From: PGYR01 sp041595255
Lineage (GTDB): Bacteria; Bacteroidota; Ignavibacteria; Kapaibacteriales; UBA2268
Assembly: GCA_041595255.1 (NCBI GenBank)
Contig: JBFHKR010000002.1
Span: 1 to 53,960 of the forward strand
Direction: 5' to 3'
Length of the DNA stretch: 53,960 nucleotides
Shown here: positions 26,601-34,754 of the stretch, one piece after another
How the letters are laid out: each line of letters opens with the position of its first letter
Position numbering within the stretch: the stretch's first letter is position 1
The notes under the pieces: generated by a model
The model's database searches: none
Seen by the model: only the letters and a program-made list of their open reading frames with translations
What the model was told of the DNA's origin: nothing
Position numbers and translations under genes: made by a program

Positions 26601-28601
26601 TTCTAAATCAAATATCCCGTTAATTGGTATAGAATCCAACCTATTACCTGCTATTCCGATTAGATATAACATATTTTCAGTTGATAGTCCGATTGATTGC
26701 TTTGAATGATTTATAGAAATGTTATTTAATGGACTTTGAAATGAAACCAATGTTGTCAAGTTATTTCCTGCAACATCCCACCTAACCAAATTACCATTTG
26801 ACAAAGCTACGAATAATGTTGTCCCATTATCTGACCATTCTATGTCGTTTATTTTACTATTGAATACAGTTGAGCTAGTGTTAGATGGATCGTCAGCATC
26901 CCAAATTACTATATTATATTCATTTTCTTTACCAAAAGCAGCAGCTATAAAAGAAGTGTTTACTCCAAATGCTATATCAGATGTATTTATACCAGGATTT
27001 TTATCTCTAAGTTGTGTCTCAATTTTACCATTTTCTAAATTCCAAGTAAAAATACTACCGTCATCAAATGAAACTGCAGCATATCTATTATCGAAAGAGA
27101 GGGTTGCTTTTTTTATTTTTTTTGATTTCTCAATATCAGAAACATATCTAACTTTATCATATTGGACTGTACCACTCGGTATACTGATTTTCATCAACAT
27201 TTCGTTAGAGCTAATTTCTGGTATTTGCCATTTATATTTTTTATTAACCCCTTCTTCAGTAATAGTATTCCATGTTGTACCATTATTAGAACTATATTCT
27301 AATAATACTTGCTGAGTACTAATTACTCCATCCCATTTAACATCTAAATTCTGACCTGGATAATATATCTCATTTCCATTAGGTGATATAACTTCTAATT
27401 TAGTTTCTTGAGAATTACCTTCTTTTTTCCCATTGAAAACATCAATTGATGTCGAAATACACGCATCAGAAATAAGTTCAATTTTCGAGTAGTTATATTC
27501 AGTCGAATTAGATTTTAATTTTAATGTAAATATATTTGGTGAACTATTCTGAAGGATTCTATTCTTGTAATTATTGGGAGTAATTTCATATATAGATTCG
27601 TCAAAAATGATATCATTTAGCAGTATATTTGCATTAATAGCTCGGATAGTTAAAAAGACACTATCAATTTTTCCTGGTTCAACAATACCAAAATTAATAG
27701 GGTTTGGGAAAGCAGTCAAAAAAGGAAATCTATCATTATCATATATAGCATTGTAATTATCTACTATAAGTACATTGTATCTAAGGAGTAGTGAATTATT
27801 AGTCTCACAATTAACAAAGTCATAATTTAATCTATAAGGTATAACACCAGCTTCATTGAAAATAGCATAAATCAAATGAGAATAAAACATTTCTTCGTCA
27901 TCAACTTGAAAGTATTTCCCGTTCGTTTTTGAAGATATACTTTTTAGATTATTTGACGGGTTCTGACTAAACTCATAATTATAAATTACAATTCCGTATT
28001 CGTTGGCTTTATTGCTAATACTTAGACTGTCACCTATAGATTTGCCTCCTGTTAGATTAATAACTAATGACTTTCTATTAGATCTGTTTGCTATATCTAA
28101 GCTACCTGTAGTTTCATTTAGAAACGCTGTATTATAATTACTGACGCCCCTAGTAGAAATGTTATTAATAGCTCTTTCAAGCTTTTTTTCATCATTAGTA
28201 AAGTCTTGCAATAAATACGAAGAGGAATTATAGGATTGTATGGCTATTTCTATTTCGTTATTTAGTAGATTCTTTGCTAGCCTTTTCAGTACACGTTTTA
28301 TTAATTCAATATTTTTTTCATTTTGAATAGAATTATCTATACTCATAACAACCGAAATCGGATTGAAATTTATTTCATTAGGAGCTATTAATTCGAATTC
28401 TTTAATCTTGATATTATTTACTTCCAATTCTAATAGTGATTCATCCAAATTTAAAATGGGTTTATTCTCGTCACTTAGAAAGTAAATTTCCGTACTTCGT
28501 AAAGGATATTCTTTTATTGTAGAATTAACAATCCTTACATCAGTCGAATAAAGATTCGAAAATGAAAATATTAGTAATATATATGATATTGTCAACTTCA
28601 T
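23667..28601 (-). CDS. Giant surface protein: VWA, WD40-like propeller, anchor-type repeats, T9SS sorting domain
   Basis: 1644 residues with signal peptide MKLTISYILLIFSFSNLYST. Residues ~65-250 resemble a von Willebrand A domain, but its MIDAS reads DNSIQ, lacking the last Ser of DxSxS. Residues ~400-475 form a Kre9/KNH-like Ig module (SPNGNEIYYPGQNLDVKWDG). Residues ~480-800 form a WD40-like propeller (AAVSFDDGSIFTWNLENGK, YNIVIWDADDPSN, FVALSNGNLVRWDVAGN). Anchor/ASH-type beta repeats run to ~1410 (VNLGDLCKNESYYFELSDFF and similar). The last ~75 residues form a T9SS sorting domain (NVNISIYDILGNKIKEL ... SSGNYLYKLETPSMEI). Likely a cell-surface adhesion or binding protein; the ligand is unknown. 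Confidence 0.82.
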   Translation of the reverse strand: MKLTISYILLIFSFSNLYSTDVRIVNSTIKEYPLRSTEIYFLSDENKPILNLDESLLELEVNNIKIKEFELIAPNEINFNPISVVMSIDNSIQNEKNIELIKRVLKRLAKNLLNNEIEIAIQSYNSSSYLLQDFTNDEKKLERAINNISTRGVSNYNTAFLNETTGSLDIANRSNRKSLVINLTGGKSIGDSLSISNKANEYGIVIYNYEFSQNPSNNLKSISSKTNGKYFQVDDEEMFYSHLIYAIFNEAGVIPYRLNYDFVNCETNNSLLLRYNVLIVDNYNAIYDNDRFPFLTAFPNPINFGIVEPGKIDSVFLTIRAINANILLNDIIFDESIYEITPNNYKNRILQNSSPNIFTLKLKSNSTEYNYSKIELISDACISTSIDVFNGKKEGNSQETKLEVISPNGNEIYYPGQNLDVKWDGVISTQQVLLEYSSNNGTTWNTITEEGVNKKYKWQIPEISSNEMLMKISIPSGTVQYDKVRYVSDIEKSKKIKKATLSFDNRYAAVSFDDGSIFTWNLENGKIETQLRDKNPGINTSDIAFGVNTSFIAAAFGKENEYNIVIWDADDPSNTSSTVFNSKINDIEWSDNGTTLFVALSNGNLVRWDVAGNNLTTLVSFQSPLNNISINHSKQSIGLSTENMLYLIGIAGNRLDSIPINGIFDLEWNKNGSKLFVVYEFRDLRLFSISGQNGNYKLNQDQRIVRNQLSNLTNAEWTSNNSVILQSNGSNILEHWNTDNTKIINIDIHKSNIKTSFANNKMIISSIDTNTALVWNIDDFPFSYRTLDSDISDNLWSIKSKEFDIKEVNLGDLCKNESYYFELSDFFKNKNQPAIRIDSIISSSNEIRILDTFPLELELNESLLLNIIYSPISPGIHRHKLIVFYGNRTDSIFINSNISNIDLNISDNKFEFINTLVNSNKIIRKNIFLNSTNSKIVFDEVEFLLGEEIFSITNDNLTEIKVGENLYLEVSFQPKESGYYSGLIKLSSKDLCSSIFIDLEGNAIRSNIQIVEKVDFGIIGCNVELDTTIFLKNFSLDTIEIVTYNQVSGINSYNIDVNLPKRISPNDSIAININFIDNGIGLFQNTLEFITNLTGDDNKIFVDLIGERDTVNLELLTNKLDFGTIVTNSTVTESIKIVNNSRINYDFELPLLLDKFELINAEPKSIGQGDTSLVTFKFLGNPKDTIIDYKFIYGIGCSHDLVVPLSVIVSDGVPIIGFNNLKDLGTINCHTELLFEITLYNVGSNNLIIDSLYFDGVDSKEFALKNLLTDYIVLPNDSITIALIYTPNELGNISSDLVIRSNASNSIANLNTIRINAFQNKTMLELSANSIEFEGLRSNRKYSRTLKLENTGNTTVNTSFINDIYFEVDSIKPEVLKPNEEATIYISFIGGEINTQYNGIIIIKDDCNREYKINLLADIGGSDYISIRPESITAETGSRVDLTISFINTSGVDIPSNDTISTNLILNSSIIAPIDEKYIGTIINGERIIKLQIPLSGESTLYSIPMVVTLGDTSYSEIRLEESTHLDNGFYIEDIEKGSITVTNIVTIPTDRYIIDYGRAYMTETIPSPVDREARIEYKVIENSNVNISIYDILGNKIKELVNKFHEPGEYSIEINPQILSSGNYLYKLETPSMEIIKKMTIIR

Positions 28602-28745
28602 ATAAGTAATAATACTTTAAAGTTATATTTGTTACTTATTCTATTCAATTATTTCAATTCTATTCCATTTAAGTGTTATATGTTCGATATAAAGAAAATT
28701 GATTTTACAAATTAATAATAGGGAAATGAATAACTTCAACTAATT

Positions 28746-28777
28746 CAATACTATTATATATTCAAACAATAGTATTG
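28746..28777. repeat. Inverted repeat, possible weak terminator
   Basis: CAATACTATT (28746-28755) and AATAGTATTG (28768-28777) form a perfect 10-bp AT-rich stem with a 12-base loop, about 14 bases after the stop of the TSUP transporter gene (minus). There is no clear T run on the minus side, so terminator function is uncertain. The rest of the 189-bp gap (28602-28790) shows nothing I recognise. Confidence 0.4.
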
Positions 28778-28790
28778 TTTCTATTGAAAA

Positions 28791-29555
28791 TCATAAAATA
28801 CTCATTTTATTTAATAATTTAACAGCCATTGCAGTTATTGCAATAAAAAGCATCAATTTAATAAATCTTTCATCCATTTTCAAAGATAGTTTTGCAGACC
28901 ACCAAGCACCTAGACTAGCACCTATAGAAAGTACTATTCCAGTAACCCAATCTACATTATCAGTTAAAATAAATATGAAAAGTGTCGGAATTGTATTTAT
29001 AAACACTATAAATACTTTATGCATATTAACTCTCTTCATATTTAAATTCAAGACTACACTTAATATAGCCATAATTAGAAACCCTATACCAACCTGTATA
29101 AACCCAGCATAAAAGCCTAGCAATAGCATCAGTGGGTAGGCAATAATAGGAAGTTTTTTTATAGTATCAACGTACTCTTTTTTCTTAGATTTTGGAACAA
29201 ATAAACTTATTGCTACAAAAGCCATAACAGCTACTACTATTATTTGAAAAGATTCTTCGCTTATTTGTGTAGAATAAATAGCTCCAAGTATAGCCCCTGG
29301 TACAGTTAACATTGCTAATTTGAAACTTAGATTTGTATCTTTAAATTTTGATTTTCTAAATGATAAACTCGCAGCCATCGTTTGAGTCAATATTCCAATT
29401 CGGTTAGTTCCATTTGCTACTGACGTATCCATACCCATTAGAATTAGGAAGGGGAGAGTAAGTGTAGAACCCCCTCCGGCTACTACGTTTATAAATCCAG
29501 CAAAATTTCCAAATAGAAACAAAAGCAGATAATCTGTAAACTGATATTCAAACAA
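28791..29555 (-). CDS. TSUP (TauE/SafE) family membrane transporter
   Basis: 254 residues, about eight hydrophobic segments. The family's N-terminal glycine-rich repeat is clear (LFLFGNFAGFINVVAGGGST, then LPFLILMGMDTSVANGTNRI). The second half repeats the pattern (LLLGFYAGFIQVGIGFLIMA). TSUP proteins export sulfite, sulfoacetate or related organosulfur anions, or move sulfur compounds; the substrate here cannot be read. No sulfur-metabolism genes are adjacent. Transcribed alone; divergent from the diadenylate cyclase operon with a 93-bp intergenic space. Confidence 0.88.
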   Translation of the reverse strand: MFEYQFTDYLLLFLFGNFAGFINVVAGGGSTLTLPFLILMGMDTSVANGTNRIGILTQTMAASLSFRKSKFKDTNLSFKLAMLTVPGAILGAIYSTQISEESFQIIVVAVMAFVAISLFVPKSKKKEYVDTIKKLPIIAYPLMLLLGFYAGFIQVGIGFLIMAILSVVLNLNMKRVNMHKVFIVFINTIPTLFIFILTDNVDWVTGIVLSIGASLGAWWSAKLSLKMDERFIKLMLFIAITAMAVKLLNKMSIL

Positions 29556-29648
29556 TTGAAATAAATATTAATTAATTATAAAAAAATACGTCACTTTTGT
29601 TCACAAGATAAAATAAATTGAACACTATTCTTTATATTTGTTTTATCT

Positions 29649-30440
29649 ATGGAACTTTTTAGAATAGGATTTTTAAGTGTCACGTTAATTGACCTAGCAG
29701 ATATAGCATTGGTTGCTATTATCTTCTATTGGGTCTATAAGGCTATGCGCGATACGATAGCTGTACAAATTCTTTTCGGTTTGGTAATTCTGATTGGTCT
29801 CCAATTTATTACTGAAGCTGTTAACCTGTCTTCTATCAATTGGATACTAGAGACCATCCAAGATATTTGGATTCTTGCTTTTATAATTCTCTTTCAACCA
29901 GAACTTAGGAAAATGCTTTTACTTCTTACAAGAACTCCATTTTTTATGTTCTTTATGAAGACTAAAGTTTCAGAATCTTTCGATACTGTTTATGAAGCAG
30001 TTTCAGAAATGTCAGATAAACATATAGGAGCATTGCTTGTATTCCCTAGATCTCAGAATGTAAAGATGACAATTGACACAGGAATTCCATTACAAGCTAC
30101 ACTAAGTACTGAATTGCTTCTATCTATATTTTCCACAAAATCACCATTACATGATGGCGCAATTGTTATAGACGGTAATATAATTGCTGCCGCTAGATGT
30201 GTCTTACCTCTTTCTTCAGAAACAAAATATGAAGGGAGAAATTTGGGTACAAGACATAGGGCAGCTTTAGGATTGACTGAACAAATTGATGCTGTTGTAC
30301 TTATTGTTTCAGAGGAAACGGGTTGGATTTCAATAGCTGATAGTGGCGAATTAATGCTAAATGTACCAAAAGAAAAATTAATAAAAACGTTAAAAAATAA
30401 ACTAGAAGATGAGCAGGAAACAAATCCTTCCAAAAAATAG
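29649..30440 (+). CDS. cdaA: Membrane diadenylate cyclase CdaA
   Basis: 263 residues. Three N-terminal transmembrane helices (~7-90) precede the DisA_N catalytic domain. Both active-site motifs are intact: DGA in SPLHDGAIVIDGNIIAAA (~residue 168) and RHR in LGTRHRAALGLTEQ (~202-204), with SEETGWISIADSGEL further on. It converts two ATP to c-di-AMP, which commonly controls osmolyte transport and cell-wall homeostasis. It heads an operon with miaA (32-bp overlap), a PBP4 gene and an ABC permease. In many bacteria cdaA is followed by cdaR and glmM; that arrangement is absent here. Confidence 0.93.
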   Translation: MELFRIGFLSVTLIDLADIALVAIIFYWVYKAMRDTIAVQILFGLVILIGLQFITEAVNLSSINWILETIQDIWILAFIILFQPELRKMLLLLTRTPFFMFFMKTKVSESFDTVYEAVSEMSDKHIGALLVFPRSQNVKMTIDTGIPLQATLSTELLLSIFSTKSPLHDGAIVIDGNIIAAARCVLPLSSETKYEGRNLGTRHRAALGLTEQIDAVVLIVSEETGWISIADSGELMLNVPKEKLIKTLKNKLEDEQETNPSKK

Positions 30441-31347
30441 TATTTTAGTTATAACTGGTCCAACTGCATCTGGTAAAACATCACTTTCTTTAGATTTAGC
30501 AATCACTCTTGAAAGTGAAATAATTTCGGCTGATTCGAGACAAGTTTATAAATACATGGATATATGCACTGCCAAACCAACAAAAGAAGATTTAGACAAA
30601 GTTAATCATCATCTTGTTGATTTTCTTTTACCTAATGAAGAATACAGTGCAGGTAAGTTTGCCATCGATGCAAATAATATTATTAATTCGTTACAAAAAT
30701 TAGAAATAACTCCAATAATTTGTGGAGGTTCTGGCTTTTATATTAAGGCGTTATTTGATGGGTTATTTGATGAAAAAAGTGAAATGAATCCTGAAATAAG
30801 GGTAAAGTTGAATAATGAATTAGAAACACTGGGAATTGAATATTTACAAAAACAATTAGAAAAGTATGATCCAAAGTCATTTACAAAACTTGAATTAGAA
30901 AATCCACACAGGATTATCAGAGCTCTTGAATACTATTACTCTACAGGAGAAACTATTAGTGAAGCATATGAAAATAGGAATTCAATTAAATCAAAATTAC
31001 AACCAATTTATTTTGCTATAGACTATCCTAGAGAACAACTATATGATAGGATTAATTATAGATGTGAACAAATGTGGAATAATGGACTTGTAAATGAATA
31101 TAAAAGTTTAATAAGTTTGGAGTATGATAAAAATCTAAATTCATTAAATACTGTTGGATATAAAGAATCTAGAGATTACTTAGAAGGTAAATATTCAGAG
31201 AATGAAGCCTTGGAAGAATTTAAAAAGAATACAAGAAGATTCGCAAAAAGACAATTGACATGGTTTCGTAAGAATAAAGAAATCAACTGGATAGAAGGGA
31301 AATCAGACAACAAAATTAACCAAATAATCGATATTATTCAAACATGA
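30409..31347 (+). CDS. miaA: tRNA dimethylallyltransferase MiaA
   Basis: 312 residues. The P-loop GPTASGKTSLS (residues 17-27) is followed by the ADSRQVYKYMDICTAKPTKE motif, then DFLLPNEEYSAGKFA, CGGSGFYIKALFDGL, ENPHRIIRALEYYYSTG, LNTVGYKESRDYL and the C-terminal TRRFAKRQLTWFRK. It transfers a dimethylallyl group to A37 of tRNAs that read UNN codons. The start at 30409 overlaps cdaA by 32 bp; no later start would keep the P-loop intact. Its end overlaps the PBP4 start by four bases. Confidence 0.96.
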   Translation: MSRKQILPKNSILVITGPTASGKTSLSLDLAITLESEIISADSRQVYKYMDICTAKPTKEDLDKVNHHLVDFLLPNEEYSAGKFAIDANNIINSLQKLEITPIICGGSGFYIKALFDGLFDEKSEMNPEIRVKLNNELETLGIEYLQKQLEKYDPKSFTKLELENPHRIIRALEYYYSTGETISEAYENRNSIKSKLQPIYFAIDYPREQLYDRINYRCEQMWNNGLVNEYKSLISLEYDKNLNSLNTVGYKESRDYLEGKYSENEALEEFKKNTRRFAKRQLTWFRKNKEINWIEGKSDNKINQIIDIIQT

Positions 31348-32954
31348 AATTTAAATCAGTAATCATATTATTTCTATTATTAGTTTCTACAAATCTATTT
31401 TCACAAAAGAAAAACAGTAAAATTGAAAAAACTGTTGTGATAGAGGAAACCTTCCTACCTCTAATAAGCAAGTCTGACTCTGCCCATTCTATTAAAGCTT
31501 TAACTAGAGATATAGAAAATATAATTCAACGCAATGGATTGTCAAGCGCTGATTATAGTATTGCTGTATATTCTCTAGATGAAGGTAAGTATTTATATAA
31601 AAAAAATGAACAAAAGTCACTAACACCTGCATCTACAACAAAATTAATTACATCATTTGTAGTTTTAAACTTGTTAAAAAATCAACAAATACATACTCCT
31701 ATTTATCATAATGGTAAAATAGAAAAAAATACATTGTACGGAGATCTGATAATTTATGGTAAAGGAGATCCATTACTAACTCAACGTGATTTTGATTCTA
31801 TTGCTGTTGTAATTAAAAACCGGGGTATAAAAACAGTAACTGGTAATATCTATGTGGATGATTCATATTTTGATAACAATACTAGTAGATTTAAATACTC
31901 TAGGGATAATGATGAAGTTGAAGCCCTTGCACCTATTACTCCACTTAGTATAGAGAGGAACAAAGCTCTTGTTACAGTCAGGGGAGGTAGTCCTGGGTCT
32001 TATTTAGATTGTGACATATATCCTAATTCTGAATCATTAAAGTATCTAGTTTATGGTAAAACTACTGGAATGCTAGATAAGATAGATAAAAATTTTCAAA
32101 ACTATATTGAACCTAATGTAATTCAACAATATGGTGATGCTTTCAACTATAATTATGAAGAAAATGATGCTTATAGAGTAACTATAAGTAGTAGCATGAA
32201 CGATGAGAACGAACAGATTTTTATAATTCGTGGGAATTTAAGGAAAGGCAGAAGTAGAGCTTACAGATATTATTTGAAAGATCCTGCTATAGCTACAGCT
32301 GGTGTTCTAAAAGCTAGTTTATCAAGAGCTGGAGTTAAAGTACTTGGTGGATTAGAAAAGTGTTCAGAAAACAAAAATAGCTACGACTCGAAGAATACTT
32401 TAGGAATAATTAGAAGAGATTTATTTGAAGTACTTGATGTGTTGAATAAGAACAGCGATAATTATATTGCAGAAAATCTATTCAAAATAATAGGTGCTCA
32501 TAATCCTTTATATGATGATAACTATTATGGTGCCCAAGATTTAACCTATAAGACTTTAAAACATCAGAAAATACCTATTAACGGTATATATATAAATGAC
32601 GGTTCGGGATTATCAAGAAGAAACTTAGTTACTACAGAAGCTCTAGTTAAAATAATAGAAAACATAAATAAACAATCGTATGGGGAGAGATTTATTCAAT
32701 GTCTTGCAATTGCTGGTGAAGATGGTACTTTGAGAAAGAGAATGAAAAATACGGCTGCTGAAGATATACTAATAGGCAAAACTGGTACTTTACGAAATGT
32801 AAGTGGACTATCAGGAGTAACTACAACGCTAGATGGTGAAAAATTAGCATATGCATTCATTTTCAATGGGAACTCTGTTGGAAAGTATAAAGAAGTAGAA
32901 AATGAATTAGGAGAGTTAATTTCCCAATTCTTTTATTTCAATGAAGAGCATTAA
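31344..32954 (+). CDS. dacB: D-alanyl-D-alanine carboxypeptidase/endopeptidase (PBP4, DacB-like)
   Basis: 536 residues with signal peptide MKFKSVIILFLLLVSTNLFS. Peptidase S13 motifs: the SxxK nucleophile in LTPASTTKLITSFV (Ser97-Lys100), SxN in NKNSDNYIAENLFK (~371), and KTG in LIGKTGTLRNVSGLSG (~479). It trims or cleaves peptidoglycan cross-links in the periplasm. It overlaps miaA by four bases (ATGA) and is followed two bases later by an ABC permease gene, so it belongs to the cdaA operon. Its pairing with a c-di-AMP synthase suggests shared cell-wall control, which is inference. Confidence 0.92.
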   Translation: MKFKSVIILFLLLVSTNLFSQKKNSKIEKTVVIEETFLPLISKSDSAHSIKALTRDIENIIQRNGLSSADYSIAVYSLDEGKYLYKKNEQKSLTPASTTKLITSFVVLNLLKNQQIHTPIYHNGKIEKNTLYGDLIIYGKGDPLLTQRDFDSIAVVIKNRGIKTVTGNIYVDDSYFDNNTSRFKYSRDNDEVEALAPITPLSIERNKALVTVRGGSPGSYLDCDIYPNSESLKYLVYGKTTGMLDKIDKNFQNYIEPNVIQQYGDAFNYNYEENDAYRVTISSSMNDENEQIFIIRGNLRKGRSRAYRYYLKDPAIATAGVLKASLSRAGVKVLGGLEKCSENKNSYDSKNTLGIIRRDLFEVLDVLNKNSDNYIAENLFKIIGAHNPLYDDNYYGAQDLTYKTLKHQKIPINGIYINDGSGLSRRNLVTTEALVKIIENINKQSYGERFIQCLAIAGEDGTLRKRMKNTAAEDILIGKTGTLRNVSGLSGVTTTLDGEKLAYAFIFNGNSVGKYKEVENELGELISQFFYFNEEH

Positions 32955-32956
32955 TT

Positions 32957-33769
32957 TTGTTAAAAAAGTATCTGATATATTGTTCTCTTATAATGATTGC
33001 TTTAGGCATGGCCTTTCCCATTATATGGATGTTATTATTATCATTCAAAACTAATCCAGAAACTTTAGATAGTACTTCAAAACTTCTCTTTTCCGAATAT
33101 AATCTTAATAACTATAAAGAAGCTCTTACTTCGGATTCTTTTGATATATATATATTTAACTCCCTTTTAGTTTCAGTTATTGTAACTATAGGAAATATTT
33201 TCTTTTGTACAATAACAGGTTACGCTTTAGCTAGAAAAAAATTTAGAGGGAATAAGATAATTCTTATTTCTATAATTGGTGTTATGATGATTCCACCTCA
33301 TGTAATAATGATACCTCTTTATCGAACTATGGTAAATTTTGATTGGATCAATACTTACCAAGCATTGATAATTCCTTGGCTTATTACTCCATTCGGAGTT
33401 TTTCTAGTGAAACAATATTTATCTAATATACCAGAGGCAATAGAACAAGCTGCTGTAATAGATGGTGCAAGCCAATCTCAAATATTATTTAAGATAATAT
33501 TTCCTTTATCTAAACCTATCATTATAGTACTTGCAGTCTATGTTTTTCTAATGAATTGGAACTCATTTCTATTCCCTTTTTTATTTACTAATAATTCCGA
33601 TTATTGGACACTTCCAGTAGGATTAACATTTTATCTTGGCAAACAATCAATAGATTGGGGACACCTGATGTCTGGGGCATCGATGTCTGCTATTCCAATT
33701 ATAATATTATTCATAATATTCCAAAAGCAAATAATAAAAGGGTTAACTGCTGGTGCAATAAAAGAGTAA
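32957..33769 (+). CDS. MalG-type ABC transporter permease (orphan)
   Basis: 270 residues, six transmembrane helices, binding-protein-dependent permease of the carbohydrate CUT1/MalG type. The EAA loop that contacts the ATPase is clear: IEQAAVIDGASQSQILFKII then FPLSKPIII. The start is a TTG two bases after the dacB stop; an ATG at 32993 would cut into the first helix. There is no second permease, ATPase or solute-binding protein in the window, so the partner subunits must be elsewhere or the gene is a remnant. Substrate unknown, most likely a sugar or glycerol-phosphate-like compound by family. Confidence 0.88.
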   Translation: MLKKYLIYCSLIMIALGMAFPIIWMLLLSFKTNPETLDSTSKLLFSEYNLNNYKEALTSDSFDIYIFNSLLVSVIVTIGNIFFCTITGYALARKKFRGNKIILISIIGVMMIPPHVIMIPLYRTMVNFDWINTYQALIIPWLITPFGVFLVKQYLSNIPEAIEQAAVIDGASQSQILFKIIFPLSKPIIIVLAVYVFLMNWNSFLFPFLFTNNSDYWTLPVGLTFYLGKQSIDWGHLMSGASMSAIPIIILFIIFQKQIIKGLTAGAIKE

Positions 33770-33851
33770 TTAAAGCATCAAATATTTTTCTAGTAGCTTA
33801 TAATTACTAAATTGAATTAATAATAATTGTTATAACAAAAAAGGTATTTAA

Positions 33852-34754
33852 ATGGGTTTACTAATATTCGGAATAATTATACTAATTATTGGGTTAACAT
33901 TACAAAAAGATGCACTCCCTTTAGGTAAATTCAAAAGTTTGATTTCAACTGTTGGTATTATTGTTATGGTAATTGGCCTTCTAACAACAACTGTAAAAAT
34001 AGTTGATGCAGGTCATATAGGTGTGAAGAAATTATTTGGTGAAGTTCAAAGTGATATTCTAAACGAAGGTTTAAATTTTGTTAACCCTTTCATTGATGTG
34101 ATAGTACTTACAACACAAACACAAAATTATACAATGTCTTCTGTTAATGAAGAAGGTGAAAAAATAGGAGATGATGCTGTCTCAGTTTTAAGCAAAGACG
34201 GATTGCAAGTAATAATAGATTTGACAGTTTTATATAAAACTAAAGCTGAATCAGCTCCAACAATTATAAAGAAAATAGGTCAAGATTTTAAGGACAAAAT
34301 TATCCGTCCTATTGTTAGATCTCAAATACGAGAAAGTGCTGTTGATTTCGATGCTATAGAACTTTATTCTGATAAAAGGGCTCAATTTGAAAAACAAGTA
34401 AAAGACGCTATTTCAGAAACATTGAACGCTCGAGGTTTTGAGTTAGAGGATATGCTTGTGAGAAAAATTGATTTACCTACAAGTGTGAAGCAAAGTATAG
34501 AAAGAAAGATTACTGCCATTCAAGAGGATCAAAGAATGGTTTATGTATTGGAAAAAGAAATAAAAGAAGCTCAGAGAAAAAGAGAAGAAGCTGCCGGAGT
34601 AGCAGATGCACAGAAGATAATAAATTCTGGATTATCTTCTAAATTAATTGAATTCGAACGTATAAAAGTAATGCAAGAATTAGTAAAGTCAAGTAATTCA
34701 AAAGTAATTGTTTTAGGAAATGGGGATACACCAATAATTCTAGATGGGAAATAA
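33852..34754 (+). CDS. SPFH/prohibitin-family membrane protein
   Basis: 300 residues. Two N-terminal hydrophobic segments (GLLIFGIIILIIGLTLQ; LISTVGIIVMVIGLLTTTV) are followed by a band-7/SPFH domain starting VDAGHIGVKKLFGEVQ. It continues with TVLYKTKAES, RSQIRESAVDF and a long charged helix (KEIKEAQRKREEAAGVADAQ) typical of prohibitin-like oligomers. Such proteins form large ring scaffolds in the inner membrane and often control membrane proteases. No NfeD or FtsH partner is adjacent. The argD-like gene starts directly after the stop (TAA then ATG). Confidence 0.88.
   Translation: MGLLIFGIIILIIGLTLQKDALPLGKFKSLISTVGIIVMVIGLLTTTVKIVDAGHIGVKKLFGEVQSDILNEGLNFVNPFIDVIVLTTQTQNYTMSSVNEEGEKIGDDAVSVLSKDGLQVIIDLTVLYKTKAESAPTIIKKIGQDFKDKIIRPIVRSQIRESAVDFDAIELYSDKRAQFEKQVKDAISETLNARGFELEDMLVRKIDLPTSVKQSIERKITAIQEDQRMVYVLEKEIKEAQRKREEAAGVADAQKIINSGLSSKLIEFERIKVMQELVKSSNSKVIVLGNGDTPIILDGK

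Noticed and set aside
26842..27315. 157-codon plus-strand open frame opposite the giant surface protein
   Set aside because: It lies fully inside the well-supported minus-strand gene, has no recognisable domain, and its hydrophobic composition is what the complementary strand of such a gene gives.
29633..29640. TATATTTG, a match to the Bacteroidota -7 promoter box TAnnTTTG, before cdaA
   Set aside because: No -33 TTTG box at the expected spacing, and the site is only eight bases before the ATG; such words are common in AT-rich sequence.
30053..30433. 126-codon minus-strand open frame opposite cdaA
   Set aside because: It covers the conserved DisA_N catalytic region on the other strand; no independent support.
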